From: an uncultured Eubacteriales bacterium
Lineage (GTDB): Bacteria; Bacillota; Clostridia; Oscillospirales; Acutalibacteraceae
Assembly: GCA_900316435.1 (NCBI GenBank)
Contig: ONCY01000008.1
Coordinates: 1 to 33,095, forward strand
Direction: 5' to 3'
DNA length: 33,095 nucleotides
Shown: piece by piece, positions 1 to 7,042 of the stretch
Layout of the letters: the number at the start of each line of letters is the position of its first letter
Position numbering within the stretch: position 1 is the first letter of the stretch
Position numbers and translations under genes: made by a program
The notes under the pieces: generated by a model
Databases searched by the model: none
The model's input: only the letters and a program-made list of their open reading frames with translations
Told to the model about the DNA's origin: nothing

Positions 1-2
1 CT

Positions 3-83
3 GAGAAGCATCTACCATTGGGCAGGCATTATTCTAATCGAGAATTAACAGCGATAGTTGAGAATAAGAATATGAATTTTTAG
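3..83 (+). CDS. Possible C-terminal end of a gene entering from the left (partial)
   Basis: An open frame runs from the window edge to a TAG at 81-83 and encodes 26 residues. The peptide is mixed in composition and matches no family I recognise. With so little sequence it could equally be a chance open frame; frame 1 also stays open for 15 codons. It is listed only because the window cuts this position. Confidence 0.2.
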   Translation, partial: EKHLPLGRHYSNRELTAIVENKNMNF

Positions 84-172
84 AGGTTACCATAATAAAT
101 TGTATCATAAATAATAAATTTTTCAACCCCGAATTAATTACTGATAAACTATCATTTAGCGGTTATTAATTC

Positions 173-240
173 TTAAGTTTTCAGTATTCATTTAAAAAAT
201 CCTGTCCATATCAACTTAAGACTTAAAACTGAAAACTTAA
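173..240. repeat. Inverted repeat in AT-rich intergenic DNA
   Basis: The 13-nt arms at 173-185 and 228-240 are perfect reverse complements (core TAAGTTTTCAGT), separated by 42 nt. The surrounding 84-252 region is AT-rich and I see no gene in it. It could be a terminator relic or part of a small repeat. Confidence 0.5.
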
Positions 241-252
241 AAATGAATAATA

Positions 253-294
253 CAAAGCAAAAATCCCGCCACATTCGTGACAGGATTTTTGCTT

Positions 295-296
<2 letters not shown>
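253..296 (-). terminator. Rho-independent terminator after tRNA-Val
   Basis: The arms 253-271 and 278-296 form a 19-bp hairpin when transcribed leftward. Two positions are G-U pairs on that strand but mismatches on the other, which indicates that the minus strand is the functional one. The hairpin overlaps the CCA end of the tRNA-Val gene and ends in an A/T-rich stretch, so it would stop the leftward tRNA transcript. Confidence 0.7.
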
Positions 297-371
<75 letters not shown>

Positions 372-469
372 GTGTTTGGTCGGAGTGAAAGTAGGTTTGT
401 GCTTGCGAAAAGTTTCATCTCGCTTTATGCGGCGTGTTCACAACTAAAATATTTATCTGCTCTCTCCTT

Positions 470-494
470 AAAAACGTCACACTGTGACGTTTTT
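470..494. repeat. Palindrome with arms AAAAACGTCAC / GTGACGTTTTT
   Basis: The 11-nt arms are perfect reverse complements around a 3-nt loop. The CGTCAC/GTGACG core resembles the palindromes of the dispersed repeat family found elsewhere in the window, although here the loop is longer. No T-tract is clearly tied to a gene. Confidence 0.6.
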
Positions 495-557
495 ACCTCG
501 CTGCGCTCGGCACAGTCGCCTTCAAGTCCCTTCACTCCTTGGGACTTGGATAAATTG

Positions 558-597
558 AATTTTTAAAAATGCCCATTCGGGTATTTTTAAAAATTCA
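558..597 (-). terminator. AT-rich hairpin immediately downstream of tRNA-Pro
   Basis: The arms GAATTTTTAAAAAT and ATTTTTAAAAATTC flank a CCC/GGG pairing with an ATTC tip. On the minus strand it starts just after the tRNA-Pro CCA end, so it may help terminate or process that transcript. It is also the centre of the larger inverted repeat at 521-622, so its origin may be recombinational. Confidence 0.45.
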
Positions 598-599
598 AA

Positions 600-675
600 T
601 GGTCGGAGTGAAGGGACTTGAACCCCCGACATCCTGCTCCCAAAGCAGGCGCGCTACCAGCTGCGCTACACCCCG
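600..675 (-). tRNA. tRNA-Pro (UGG)
   Basis: The 76-nt cloverleaf includes an encoded CCA. The acceptor CGGGGTG pairs with CACTCCG, the anticodon stem CCTGC/GCAGG holds the loop TTTGGGA with anticodon TGG, and the T arm is GGGGG-TTCAAGT-CCCTT, where three bases are G-C or G-T pairs. All arms are well formed, unlike in the neighbouring tRNA-Val. A consensus promoter lies about 30 nt upstream. Confidence 0.93.
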
Positions 676-703
676 ATATTATCGCATTATCTGCGACTTG
701 ATT

Positions 704-732
704 ATTATATCTCAATTACAGTCAAAAGTCAA
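704..732 (-). promoter_or_regulatory. Promoter for the tRNA-Pro/tRNA-Val unit
   Basis: On the minus strand the -35 TTGACT (727-732) and the -10 TATAAT (704-709) are 17 bp apart. They sit about 30 nt upstream of the tRNA-Pro 5' end, a sensible position for a stable-RNA promoter. Confidence 0.7.
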
Positions 733-763
733 GCATAACCCTTATATAAAAACCGCCGCTGTA

Positions 764-792
764 TTGAATAATTCCTTGGCGTATGCTATTAT
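764..792 (+). promoter_or_regulatory. Promoter for the membrane protein gene at 821
   Basis: The -35 TTGAAT (764-769) and -10 TATTAT (787-792) have a 17-bp spacer and lie 28 nt before the chosen start codon. A ribosome site GGGAGG follows at 810-815. Confidence 0.6.
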
Positions 793-820
793 AAAAACAG
801 GATCATTCCGGGAGGTTAGC

Positions 821-1630
821 ATGGACTATAAAACAGACTATAAAAAAATCCGTGAAAAGGTTAGCGTGTACAATAAAAAATTCAGCGCATACATGCTCAA
901 AAGCTTAAAAAGCATTCCCAAAACATTTATCTGTTATATAAAAAACAGCGACTCCGCCATTAAATCGGCCAAACAGGAGCGCAACTATTTCATCGCCGTT
1001 TTCTGGTTCGCGGTTTTCGTACTGTCGTCATTTGTTTTGAATCTCAGTTTTTTACACAAAACCGAAGATGGCTTTACCGCGCAGTACACAAAGGCCAATC
1101 TGTTTAAAAACGTAAGGCTTTTTTATCCGGGAAAGGCGTTCGTCTTGGGGCTGATATTTGCAGCGATCTTCGCGTTTATTTATGTTTTGGTGCGGTTTTC
1201 CTGTGTAAAAATCTACACGAGGAAAATAAAAGCCAAAACCGTGCTTTCCGACTCGGTGATCGAATTAGGTATGAACTCTATTCCGCTCAGCCTGCTTTTC
1301 TTTCTGGGTGCGGCGCTCTGCTGCATAACGAGCTTTTTGTATTATCTCGTATTTTTGTTTTTCAGCCTTTTGTTTTTCATCCTTCTGCTTCGCGGCATTT
1401 TTGACGCAGTTCCAAAGGAGCTAAAGACCATGTCATTTCATCTGGTCGTTACGCTTTTCTCGCTGATCGGATTCATTTTCGGCGCGGCGGCATTCGCTTT
1501 GCTGCTCCTTTTTGTTATGGTATCGTTGATTTCCGGAACAGGTGAAAGGCTCGGAGAATACAAAGACTTTATTGTCGGCTTTTTTGATAGCATCGTCAGA
1601 ACACTTAAAGATAAATTCAGCTTTTTTTAG
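821..1630 (+). CDS. Uncharacterised multi-pass membrane protein (269 aa)
   Basis: I do not recognise this family. The start is ATG 821 because GGGAGG lies 5 nt upstream; the open frame extends further left but through the tRNA-Pro gene. The first 55 residues are basic and lysine-rich (probably cytoplasmic). Hydrophobic segments follow at about residues 56-78, 105-126, 153-172, 173-192 and 206-238 (the last perhaps two helices). A short soluble tail ends the protein. There is no signal peptide cleavage site and no visible catalytic motif. The gene converges on and overlaps the next gene by 14 nt at their 3' ends, so the two are not co-transcribed. Membrane location is clear; function is unknown. 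Confidence 0.75.
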   Translation: MDYKTDYKKIREKVSVYNKKFSAYMLKSLKSIPKTFICYIKNSDSAIKSAKQERNYFIAVFWFAVFVLSSFVLNLSFLHKTEDGFTAQYTKANLFKNVRLFYPGKAFVLGLIFAAIFAFIYVLVRFSCVKIYTRKIKAKTVLSDSVIELGMNSIPLSLLFFLGAALCCITSFLYYLVFLFFSLLFFILLLRGIFDAVPKELKTMSFHLVVTLFSLIGFIFGAAAFALLLLFVMVSLISGTGERLGEYKDFIVGFFDSIVRTLKDKFSFF

Positions 1631-2264
1631 CCTTTTGTCGGCTTGCGATCCTATTCCGTAAAAACCTTACAAACAGGCTCATCGCAAATGAGAGTGTAAT
1701 AATCAGCGGCATTATAAGGTACCACTTTCCGCCGCTGTTGAATGCGTAAAAGTCCATCCAGTTATTTAGAATTACGACCTGTAAAAAATACACCGCTCCG
1801 TAAACAAGCACGGGCAATATTCCGATAAACACATCCCTGCGGCGCAGCTTTGTGTGCTCCTCCAAAAACACAAACGACACAAATGACAGCACGGGAGCCA
1901 AAACATGCATATGTAAGCCTGTTCCGCCCCATTCCATAGCTATTCCGTAAATTGGGATCAGCAGGCAGAGCACGGTGAAGAACGTCAGCATAAGCCCTAC
2001 AACGCCCGCGTATTTAAGCAGCGTAAAGGCGCGCGCCACGGTTGTCCGCTTGCCCTGATGAATTTTTATTTCGCAGATCATAACAAGCGCAGAGGCTATC
2101 GCCGTAAGTATGTTTGAGTCGGTGGTGAAAAACATAAAGGTATGGTAGCTGTGTTCAAGTATCTCGCTCTTTATAAAAAGCGACGTGATAACTATTGTCG
2201 TTGTCGCCAAAAACACCCCTGCGTTGATGATGAGCGAAAGAATAGCTCGTGTTCTGACTGTCAT
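1617..2264 (-). CDS. Pr6Pr-like integral membrane protein (215 aa)
   Basis: The sequence has about six hydrophobic segments and two signatures that resemble the Pr6Pr (FAR-17a/AIG1-like) membrane family: FFTTDSN near residue 45 and GLHMHVLAPVLSF near residue 120. The biochemical role of bacterial members is unknown to me. The chosen start is ATG 2264 (MTVRTRA), with GAAGGTG 6 nt upstream. An upstream in-frame ATG (2366) would lie ahead of the promoter at about 2301-2329 and inside the divergent gene. The 3' end overlaps the convergent membrane protein gene by 14 nt. Family assignment is from motif memory, so moderate. Confidence 0.65.
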   Translation of the reverse strand: MTVRTRAILSLIINAGVFLATTTIVITSLFIKSEILEHSYHTFMFFTTDSNILTAIASALVMICEIKIHQGKRTTVARAFTLLKYAGVVGLMLTFFTVLCLLIPIYGIAMEWGGTGLHMHVLAPVLSFVSFVFLEEHTKLRRRDVFIGILPVLVYGAVYFLQVVILNNWMDFYAFNSGGKWYLIMPLIITLSFAMSLFVRFLRNRIASRQKAKKS

Positions 2265-2300
2265 ATAATGCACCTTCAAATTTGTCATATTTTTAATCAT

Positions 2301-2329
2301 TTTAACTAACCTGCGGAGAATTGTCAACA
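2301..2329 (-). promoter_or_regulatory. Promoter for the Pr6Pr-like gene
   Basis: Reading leftward, TTGACA is followed after 17 bp by TAAAAT. Both hexamers are near consensus and lie in the short divergent gap with the AlkD-like gene. This supports the shortened start at 2264. Confidence 0.6.
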
Positions 2330-2357
2330 GATGACTAAAAACGAAAGTGGTGAAAAC

Positions 2358-3086
2358 ATGATACAAAACGAAATCATCTCAATGCTGTTTGAGAAGCAGG
2401 ATATCCCATACCGGGATTTTCAAAGCAAGCTTATCCCGACGGTCGACCGGGACAGCGTTATCGGCGTACGCACTCCCGAGCTTCGCGCCCTTGCAAAGGA
2501 GCTTGCAAAGCGAAGCGATGTGAACAGCTTTTTAAGCGCTCTTCCTCACCGTTATTTTGACGAGAATCAGCTTCACGCCTTTATTATTTCACTTACAAAG
2601 GATTTTGAGCTTTGCGTAAATCAGGTCAATCAGGTCTGTGAGTTTCTTCCTTTCATTGACAACTGGGCGACCTGCGACCAGCTTTCGCCAAAGGTTTTCA
2701 AAAAGCACAAAACGGAGCTGCTGCCGCTTATTATCAATTGGATTGGAAGCGGCAAAACCTACACCGTGCGCTTCGGCGTGGGAATGCTTATGGAGCACTT
2801 CCTTGACGAAGCCTTTGATAAGGAGTATCCGCAAATCGCAGCGCAGATCCGCTCAGACGAATACTATGTAAACATGATGAGGGCGTGGTATTTCGCCACG
2901 GCGCTCGCAAAGCAGTACGAAGCGGTGGTTCCGTTTATCGAAAGCGGCGTGCTTGACGGTTTTACGCACAACAAGGCGATCCAAAAAGCGGTTGAAAGCT
3001 GCCGCATAACGCCCGAGCAAAAGGCGTATCTTAAGACGCTGAAGAAAAAAAGACTGACTGTCGGCAGCGTGACACTTGACCCATGA
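2358..3086 (+). CDS. AlkD-like DNA alkylation repair glycosylase (242 aa)
   Basis: This is a helical HEAT-like repeat protein of the DNA alkylation repair (AlkD) family, which removes N3- and N7-alkylated purines. The conserved stretch DNWATCDQLS gives Trp103 and Asp107, with the W-x3-D spacing of the known active site. Arg138 in TVRFG is the likely third residue. ATG 2358 is preferred over 2331 because AGTGGTG lies 5 nt before it. The last six residues (SVTLDP) and the TGA stop are encoded by the first copy of a 27-bp repeat belonging to the dispersed palindromic element that follows, so the native C-terminus was probably replaced or extended by the element. Confidence 0.87.
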   Translation: MIQNEIISMLFEKQDIPYRDFQSKLIPTVDRDSVIGVRTPELRALAKELAKRSDVNSFLSALPHRYFDENQLHAFIISLTKDFELCVNQVNQVCEFLPFIDNWATCDQLSPKVFKKHKTELLPLIINWIGSGKTYTVRFGVGMLMEHFLDEAFDKEYPQIAAQIRSDEYYVNMMRAWYFATALAKQYEAVVPFIESGVLDGFTHNKAIQKAVESCRITPEQKAYLKTLKKKRLTVGSVTLDP

Positions 3087-3117
3087 CGCGCAAGCGTGAC
3101 GCTTGACCCATGACGCG
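3066..3117 (+). repeat. 27-bp tandem duplication at the end of the AlkD-like gene
   Basis: Positions 3066-3090 and 3093-3117 differ at one base and are spaced 27 bp apart. Each contains GCGTGAC(A/G)CTTGACCCATGACGCG. The first copy encodes the end and the stop codon of the upstream gene. A matching stretch recurs at 9808-9835 in inverted orientation. Confidence 0.85.
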
Positions 3118-3358
3118 AATCATTCATTTGCAATTGACAAACCCTTTGTTCCCGCGAGATATAATGCGCCGTTATACCGAGCTATCCTTACAAACCGATT
3201 TTTCCAAAGGCGGTCGCGTGACGCGACGAACAGTACACGAACCATACAATTTATATATGAGAAAGCTTTTGTTCCCGCGAGATTAGACACGCCGTTGCAG
3301 AAACTTATATATTACATCTTGTTCTCCAAAGGCGGCTTTGGATGGAACGTCACGTTTC
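3066..3358 (+). repeat. Composite palindromic repeat, copy A (two units)
   Basis: Non-coding element between two convergent genes. It contains three core palindromes: CAAGCGTGACGCTTG (3091-3105), GTCGCGTGACGCGAC (3213-3227) and GGAACGTCACGTTTC (3344-3358). Between them are two diverged spacer units, each with the ordered blocks TTCCCGCGAG (3149-3158 and 3272-3281), (G/A)CGCCGTT (3166-3173 and 3289-3296) and CCAAAGGCGG (3204-3213 and 3326-3335). The whole segment is closely similar to the reverse complement of 9557-9835. The left end overlaps the stop of the AlkD-like gene and the right end overlaps the stop of the HAD gene (3357-3359). Confidence 0.85.
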
Positions 3359-4013
3359 ATTCTATCACCGGAAGCTTATATCCCAGCTCACGGGCGGTGT
3401 TTATGTATTCGCGGCAGTCATACTGCTCGGCGTCCGCCTTTTTGCGGAAGCCCCATCCGTAGAGCACGGCGGCAAAGTCAACGCCCGCGTCACGCGCCGC
3501 CTCGGCGTCAACGTAGCTGTCGCCCACAAACAGGGCGTCGGAAGGCTCCACCTCCAAATCAGCACAGACCTTTAAGAGCATATCTGTCTTGGTCATATCG
3601 CGCTCAACGTTTGTCGCGCATACCGTGTCGAACAGGTCGCCTATGTAATTATAAACGCTGAGCATGTTGTTGATAAATTTTTCGTTTTTCTGAGTCACAA
3701 TAGCAAGCTTAAAACCGCTTTCCTTAAGCTTTTTAAGCGAATCGTCGATACCGTCGTAAATAAGAATCATTTCCTCGCCTTTGATCGAATACAGTTTGCT
3801 GTACTGGTTCATGGCGTACTCGATCTCATCCTCTTTCATGCCGTACAGCTTCATAAACCCCTGTTCAAGCGAAACTCCGATAACACCGTATAGCTCGTCA
3901 TGCGAAACGGGAGTATAACCCATTGAAAGAGCGGTGGTGTTCATGCAGTAAAGGATTCCGGGCGCGGTATTAGCAATTGTTCCGTCAAATCCGATTATTA
4001 TAAGTTTTTTCAT
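3357..4013 (-). CDS. HAD-superfamily protein lacking the motif I nucleophile (218 aa)
   Basis: This is a haloacid dehalogenase-like protein of the phosphoglycolate phosphatase/beta-phosphoglucomutase type with a helical cap (about residues 17-85). Motif II Thr107 (IVTQK), motif III lysine (Lys142 or Lys148) and motif IV GDSYVDA (Asp165, Asp169) are present. Motif I should read DxDGT; here it reads GFDGT, so the position of the nucleophilic Asp is Gly8 while the acid/base Asp10 remains. The codon is GGA, two changes from Asp. It is therefore probably not a standard phosphatase. Start ATG 4013 is chosen because a promoter (-10 at 4046-4051) excludes the ATG at 4055. The stop codon overlaps repeat copy A. 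Confidence 0.85.
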   Translation of the reverse strand: MKKLIIIGFDGTIANTAPGILYCMNTTALSMGYTPVSHDELYGVIGVSLEQGFMKLYGMKEDEIEYAMNQYSKLYSIKGEEMILIYDGIDDSLKKLKESGFKLAIVTQKNEKFINNMLSVYNYIGDLFDTVCATNVERDMTKTDMLLKVCADLEVEPSDALFVGDSYVDAEAARDAGVDFAAVLYGWGFRKKADAEQYDCREYINTARELGYKLPVIE

Positions 4014-4045
4014 ATAATCACAGCCTGTCTGCACTTGATACCTTA

Positions 4046-4073
4046 AGTATATCATAAAAAAAGAGAATTACAA
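4046..4073 (-). promoter_or_regulatory. Promoter for the HAD gene
   Basis: On the minus strand the -35 TTGTAA (4068-4073) and -10 TATACT (4046-4051) are 16 bp apart. Transcription would begin near 4039, leaving a leader of about 25 nt before ATG 4013. Confidence 0.55.
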
Positions 4074-4084
4074 TAGTTTTTCGA

Positions 4085-4113
4085 TTGACAATTATATGAC
4101 AAAGGGTTAAAAT
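4085..4113 (+). promoter_or_regulatory. Promoter for the Wzy-like operon
   Basis: TTGACA (4085-4090) and TAAAAT (4108-4113) with a 17-bp spacer lie 33 nt before ATG 4147. This promoter is divergent from, and close to, the HAD gene promoter. Confidence 0.65.
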
Positions 4114-4146
4114 TATATTTACTAAATACTTGTGAAAGGCTGTTAT

Positions 4147-5853
4147 ATGGGCAATTCAAAAAACAAACAAAAAAACGTTAAACCGCTCTATGAGCGGTAC
4201 ACGCTGACAAACATAATCTGCAACTATTATCTGGTAATTGTGTTTACGTTATTTCCGCTGTATGTAAACATATCCTTTAACGAAACATTTCCGTTCATAA
4301 GCTTTGCGCACGGATTCAGTTCGATACGCCACCAAAAGTACTACTTCTTTTTGGTAATAACGGCTCTGGCGGTGATAGCAGAGATAATGCTGCTTGTCAC
4401 AAAATCCTCAAAGGACGTCAACAAGCCCAATCCTTCGGCGCGAACCTTTTTGAATATAATGAGCTTTACCGACTGGGCTGTTATAGCGTTTGTGCTCACC
4501 TGCGCGATTTCAACCGCGTTTTCCGAGCATATCGATATGGCGGTCACGGGCGAAACGAGCATCATAGGCCATCTGCACGGGCGCAACAACGGAATGATAC
4601 TTATGCTGTTTTACGCGGCGGTATATTTCCTTATTACGCGGTGCTTCCGCTTTAAGGAGTATGTATTCATAGCGATGGCGGCTGCAAGCGGAATAATTTA
4701 CCTTCTTGCGGTGCTGAACGGCTTTTATCTTGACCCTCTCGGAATACTTGAAACGTTTAAGGGCAGCTCCGACCAGAGCGACATACGCTTCTATAACGAG
4801 TTTATGACGACCATCGGAAACAAAAACATGTTTTCAAGCGTAATATGCGTAACGCTTCCGGTTATTATTTCCATGTTTGTGTACACCAAAAAGCTATGGT
4901 GCAGGTCGGTGTATCTTTCGATCACCGTGCTCGGTTCAATGGCGGCGGTGATTTGTGACAGCGATTCCGTCGTGCTTGGCTTAGGAGCTTTTATAATGGT
5001 ATTTACAACGGCTTATTCGCGCGATCCTCAAAAGCTACGCAAATTTATGTTGGCGATCACCGTTATGTTCCTGAGCGTGAAGCTGCTTTGGCTAATCTCG
5101 CTTATAAGCGGCGAACACTACAAGGAACTGAGCGCTATCCCGTATAAGATAATGCTTTCAAACACCACGAACTTTGTGATCGCGGCTTTGTCTGTAATTA
5201 CAGCGGCGCTGTATATTGTAACGTTAAAGACAAAAATCACCCGGTTCCCCTTGGCTGTGCCGATCGCTTTGGGCTCACTGTTCTGCATAGCGGTACTGGC
5301 AGGACTGGGCACTATCATTTACTTCACCTTTATTAACACCACTGCCGATTTGGGCGAAAATGAGCGCGTTCTGCGGTATTCCGACGCTTGGGGCACACAT
5401 CGCGGCTTTATGTGGAACAAGTCGCTTGAAGCATTCGGGGGCTTTAATGTTTTCAATAAGCTTTTCGGAACGGGACCCGAAACACTGTTCTATACCTTCT
5501 GGCCGTATTTTGCGGAGCTTGCGGAACGCTTCGGCGACGGCTCAACGGACGCCGCCCACAACGAGTATATCAACTACCTGCTCAACATCGGCATTTTGGG
5601 GCTTTTGTCATACCTTACATTTACCGGAAGCGCCCTTGTCAGCGCCTTCCGCGCGGCAAAAAAGAACCCCGTAGCGCTTGTTTTCGCCTCGGCTGTTGTA
5701 GCTTATTTGGCTCAGGCTGTTGTAAATATCGCCCTGCCTATAGCCACTCCCCTCTTCATCGTATTTGTTTCACTTTGCGAGGCGGCTAAAAGACAAACGA
5801 AAAACTCTGTTACCAATGTGGAAAAGGAGAGTAAGTATGAAAAACAACGTTAA
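4147..5853 (+). CDS. O-antigen ligase/polymerase (Wzy-type) membrane protein (568 aa)
   Basis: The protein has about twelve hydrophobic segments and near its C-terminus a large extracytoplasmic loop. That loop and the segment after it read as a Wzy_C domain: RGFMWNKSLEAF, LFGTGPE and AHNEYINYLLNIGILGLLSYL. The family polymerises or transfers undecaprenyl-linked glycans on the outer membrane face; in a Gram-positive a role in capsule, exopolysaccharide or teichoic-type polymer assembly is likely. ATG 4147 with AAAGG 8 nt upstream is preferred to a GTG at 4132. The gene overlaps the next one by 17 nt. No glycosyltransferases are adjacent, so the polymer is not identified. Confidence 0.82.
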   Translation: MGNSKNKQKNVKPLYERYTLTNIICNYYLVIVFTLFPLYVNISFNETFPFISFAHGFSSIRHQKYYFFLVITALAVIAEIMLLVTKSSKDVNKPNPSARTFLNIMSFTDWAVIAFVLTCAISTAFSEHIDMAVTGETSIIGHLHGRNNGMILMLFYAAVYFLITRCFRFKEYVFIAMAAASGIIYLLAVLNGFYLDPLGILETFKGSSDQSDIRFYNEFMTTIGNKNMFSSVICVTLPVIISMFVYTKKLWCRSVYLSITVLGSMAAVICDSDSVVLGLGAFIMVFTTAYSRDPQKLRKFMLAITVMFLSVKLLWLISLISGEHYKELSAIPYKIMLSNTTNFVIAALSVITAALYIVTLKTKITRFPLAVPIALGSLFCIAVLAGLGTIIYFTFINTTADLGENERVLRYSDAWGTHRGFMWNKSLEAFGGFNVFNKLFGTGPETLFYTFWPYFAELAERFGDGSTDAAHNEYINYLLNIGILGLLSYLTFTGSALVSAFRAAKKNPVALVFASAVVAYLAQAVVNIALPIATPLFIVFVSLCEAAKRQTKNSVTNVEKESKYEKQR

Positions 5854-6262
5854 GGATTCCTCAAAGCTGTTCTTGATAGCCTGCATCTTTATGATCTTAT
5901 GCGGCGCGTTTTCCGCTGTGGGCGGTGTAAAAACCGTACTGTTTGCCTACGGCGACACAAACCACTATATACGGCTGCTGTCCATGCTGCAGACCTTTTC
6001 GGTAGTCAGTCTGCTTTGCGCTATCGTACAGATCATTGCGGGTTTCTTCGGTCTGCGAAACCCCGACGACGCGTCGTCCTGCCTAATGATATGCGCAATC
6101 GATTTTCCGGTTTCCGCCGTTGCGTACCTTATGGTTATCCTAACCTCGGGGCTCAGCATAAACATTTTTTTACCTTTGTTTATTTCGTCAGCGGCAGCGC
6201 ATGTGCTGTACATTATCGGTGCGTTGCTCAACAAAAAAGGAAACGATGAACCGCGGGAATAG
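5837..6262 (+). CDS. Small four-helix membrane protein (141 aa)
   Basis: No family recognised. Hydrophobic segments lie at about residues 11-30, 47-73, 84-104 and 107-130, with short charged ends. The start ATG 5837 has AAAGGAGAG upstream and lies inside the 3' end of the Wzy-type gene (17-nt overlap). This suggests translational coupling and a shared function, perhaps as an accessory to the polymerase or ligase. A bidirectional terminator follows. Confidence 0.7.
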   Translation: MKNNVKDSSKLFLIACIFMILCGAFSAVGGVKTVLFAYGDTNHYIRLLSMLQTFSVVSLLCAIVQIIAGFFGLRNPDDASSCLMICAIDFPVSAVAYLMVILTSGLSINIFLPLFISSAAAHVLYIIGALLNKKGNDEPRE

Positions 6263-6324
6263 TGCTCATTTCAGATAAAGATACAGCGGTGCCGTCGATT
6301 ATACGGTATTGCCTAAAAAAAGCA

Positions 6325-6361
6325 GGCTCAAATCTCTCAGTGAGTTTTGAGCCAGTTTTTT
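6325..6361. terminator. Bidirectional terminator between convergent operons
   Basis: The arms GGCTCAAA (6325-6332) and TTTGAGCC (6346-6353) form a stem with an inner CTC/GAG pairing. A T-run (6356-6361) follows on the plus strand and an A-run (6314-6321) serves as the T-run on the minus strand. It serves the Wzy operon and nrdG. Confidence 0.8.
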
Positions 6362-6902
6362 ACAATTCTATTCTTCCGCTTTTGGGTACATACTCCGTAA
6401 GCTCTCCGCTTTCAAGTGACTTCTGCACGTCGATTATCCTCTGGTTTGAGGAGCCCCTGAACTGCAGGCTGATGTTGTACAGTTCCTGCACAAATTCGCC
6501 GTCTACGAGCACATCAATAAGCGAGAGCATTTCATCTGTGTATTCACACCTTGCACGGCTTTCGCTCAGAAGCTCTGTATCGAACAAATAGCCCGTGTAG
6601 CACCATATTGTCTTATCCGGGAAACGTTCCTTTACGCGGCGCAGAAACGGCAGCAGCACCGCCTGATTAGCAGGCTCGAACGGCTCGCCGCCAAGCAGCG
6701 ACAACCCGTTTATGTAGTCAGGCTCAAGCTCGGAAATAATTTTGTCCTCTGTTTCGGCGGTAAAAGGCTCGCCGTAGTCAAAGCTCCAGGTTTCGGGGTT
6801 AAAGCAGTTTTTGCAGTGGTGGGTGCAGCCCGAAACAAACAGCGACACGCGCACGCCCTCGCCGTTTGCAATATCAAAATTCTTAATCTCTCCGTAATTC
6901 AT
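6360..6902 (-). CDS. nrdG: Anaerobic ribonucleotide reductase activating protein NrdG (180 aa)
   Basis: This radical SAM enzyme installs the glycyl radical on NrdD. Cys26, Cys30 and Cys33 (CTHHCKNC) bind the 4Fe-4S cluster, and the N-terminal NFDIANGEGVR is typical of NrdG. LLGGEPF (about residues 69-75) is the GGE-type S-adenosylmethionine-contacting motif. At 180 residues it has the normal length. It lies 140 nt downstream of nrdD on the same strand, separated by a GC-rich hairpin that may lower its expression relative to nrdD. The ribosome site is TGAGG. Confidence 0.95.
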   Translation of the reverse strand: MNYGEIKNFDIANGEGVRVSLFVSGCTHHCKNCFNPETWSFDYGEPFTAETEDKIISELEPDYINGLSLLGGEPFEPANQAVLLPFLRRVKERFPDKTIWCYTGYLFDTELLSESRARCEYTDEMLSLIDVLVDGEFVQELYNISLQFRGSSNQRIIDVQKSLESGELTEYVPKSGRIEL

Positions 6903-6932
6903 AACAAAACCTCAAAATATTTTTGCAAAACA

Positions 6933-6960
6933 CGGCGGCGGAGCCAAAGCCCCGCCGCCG
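6933..6960 (-). terminator. GC-rich hairpin between nrdD and nrdG
   Basis: The arms CGGCGGCGGAGC (6933-6944) and GCCCCGCCGCCG (6949-6960) make a 12-bp stem, with one G-U pair in the minus-strand transcript, and a CAAA/TTTG loop. It is followed leftward by TGTTTTG, a poor T-tract. It is therefore likely a leaky terminator or an mRNA-stabilising hairpin that sets the nrdD:nrdG ratio. Confidence 0.6.
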
Positions 6961-7042
6961 CGCCCCGCGGTCGACACGGGAAACACACAATCAAAAACAC
7001 ACAATCATATTTTCAATTGCCAAATTCAAATTTATAACGTTA

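Larger units (their letters stand above)
377..599. repeat. Inter-tRNA region with tRNA-Pro 3'-end fragments and nested inverted repeats
   Basis: This stretch holds no convincing gene. Positions 377-389 repeat the 3' end of tRNA-Pro (identical to 600-612) in the same orientation. Positions 521-538 carry an inverted copy of another part of that end (reverse complement of 605-622). Between 521 and 622 lies a nested inverted repeat whose inner hairpin (about 558-597) has AT-rich arms of about 14 nt plus a CCC/GGG pairing. A separate perfect hairpin with 11-nt arms AAAAACGTCAC/GTGACGTTTTT lies at 470-494. The layout resembles scars of integration or inversion at a tRNA 3' end. Confidence 0.6.

Noticed and set aside
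2331-2357. Upstream ATG for the AlkD-like gene
   Set aside because: No ribosome site before it, whereas ATG 2358 has AGTGGTG at good spacing.
3066-3358. CRISPR array
   Set aside because: The repeats are palindromes with fixed spacers, only two units long, and there are no cas genes.
3103-3661. Several plus-strand open frames over repeat copy A and the HAD gene
   Set aside because: They start in the non-coding repeat, lack ribosome sites and overlap a clear HAD gene.
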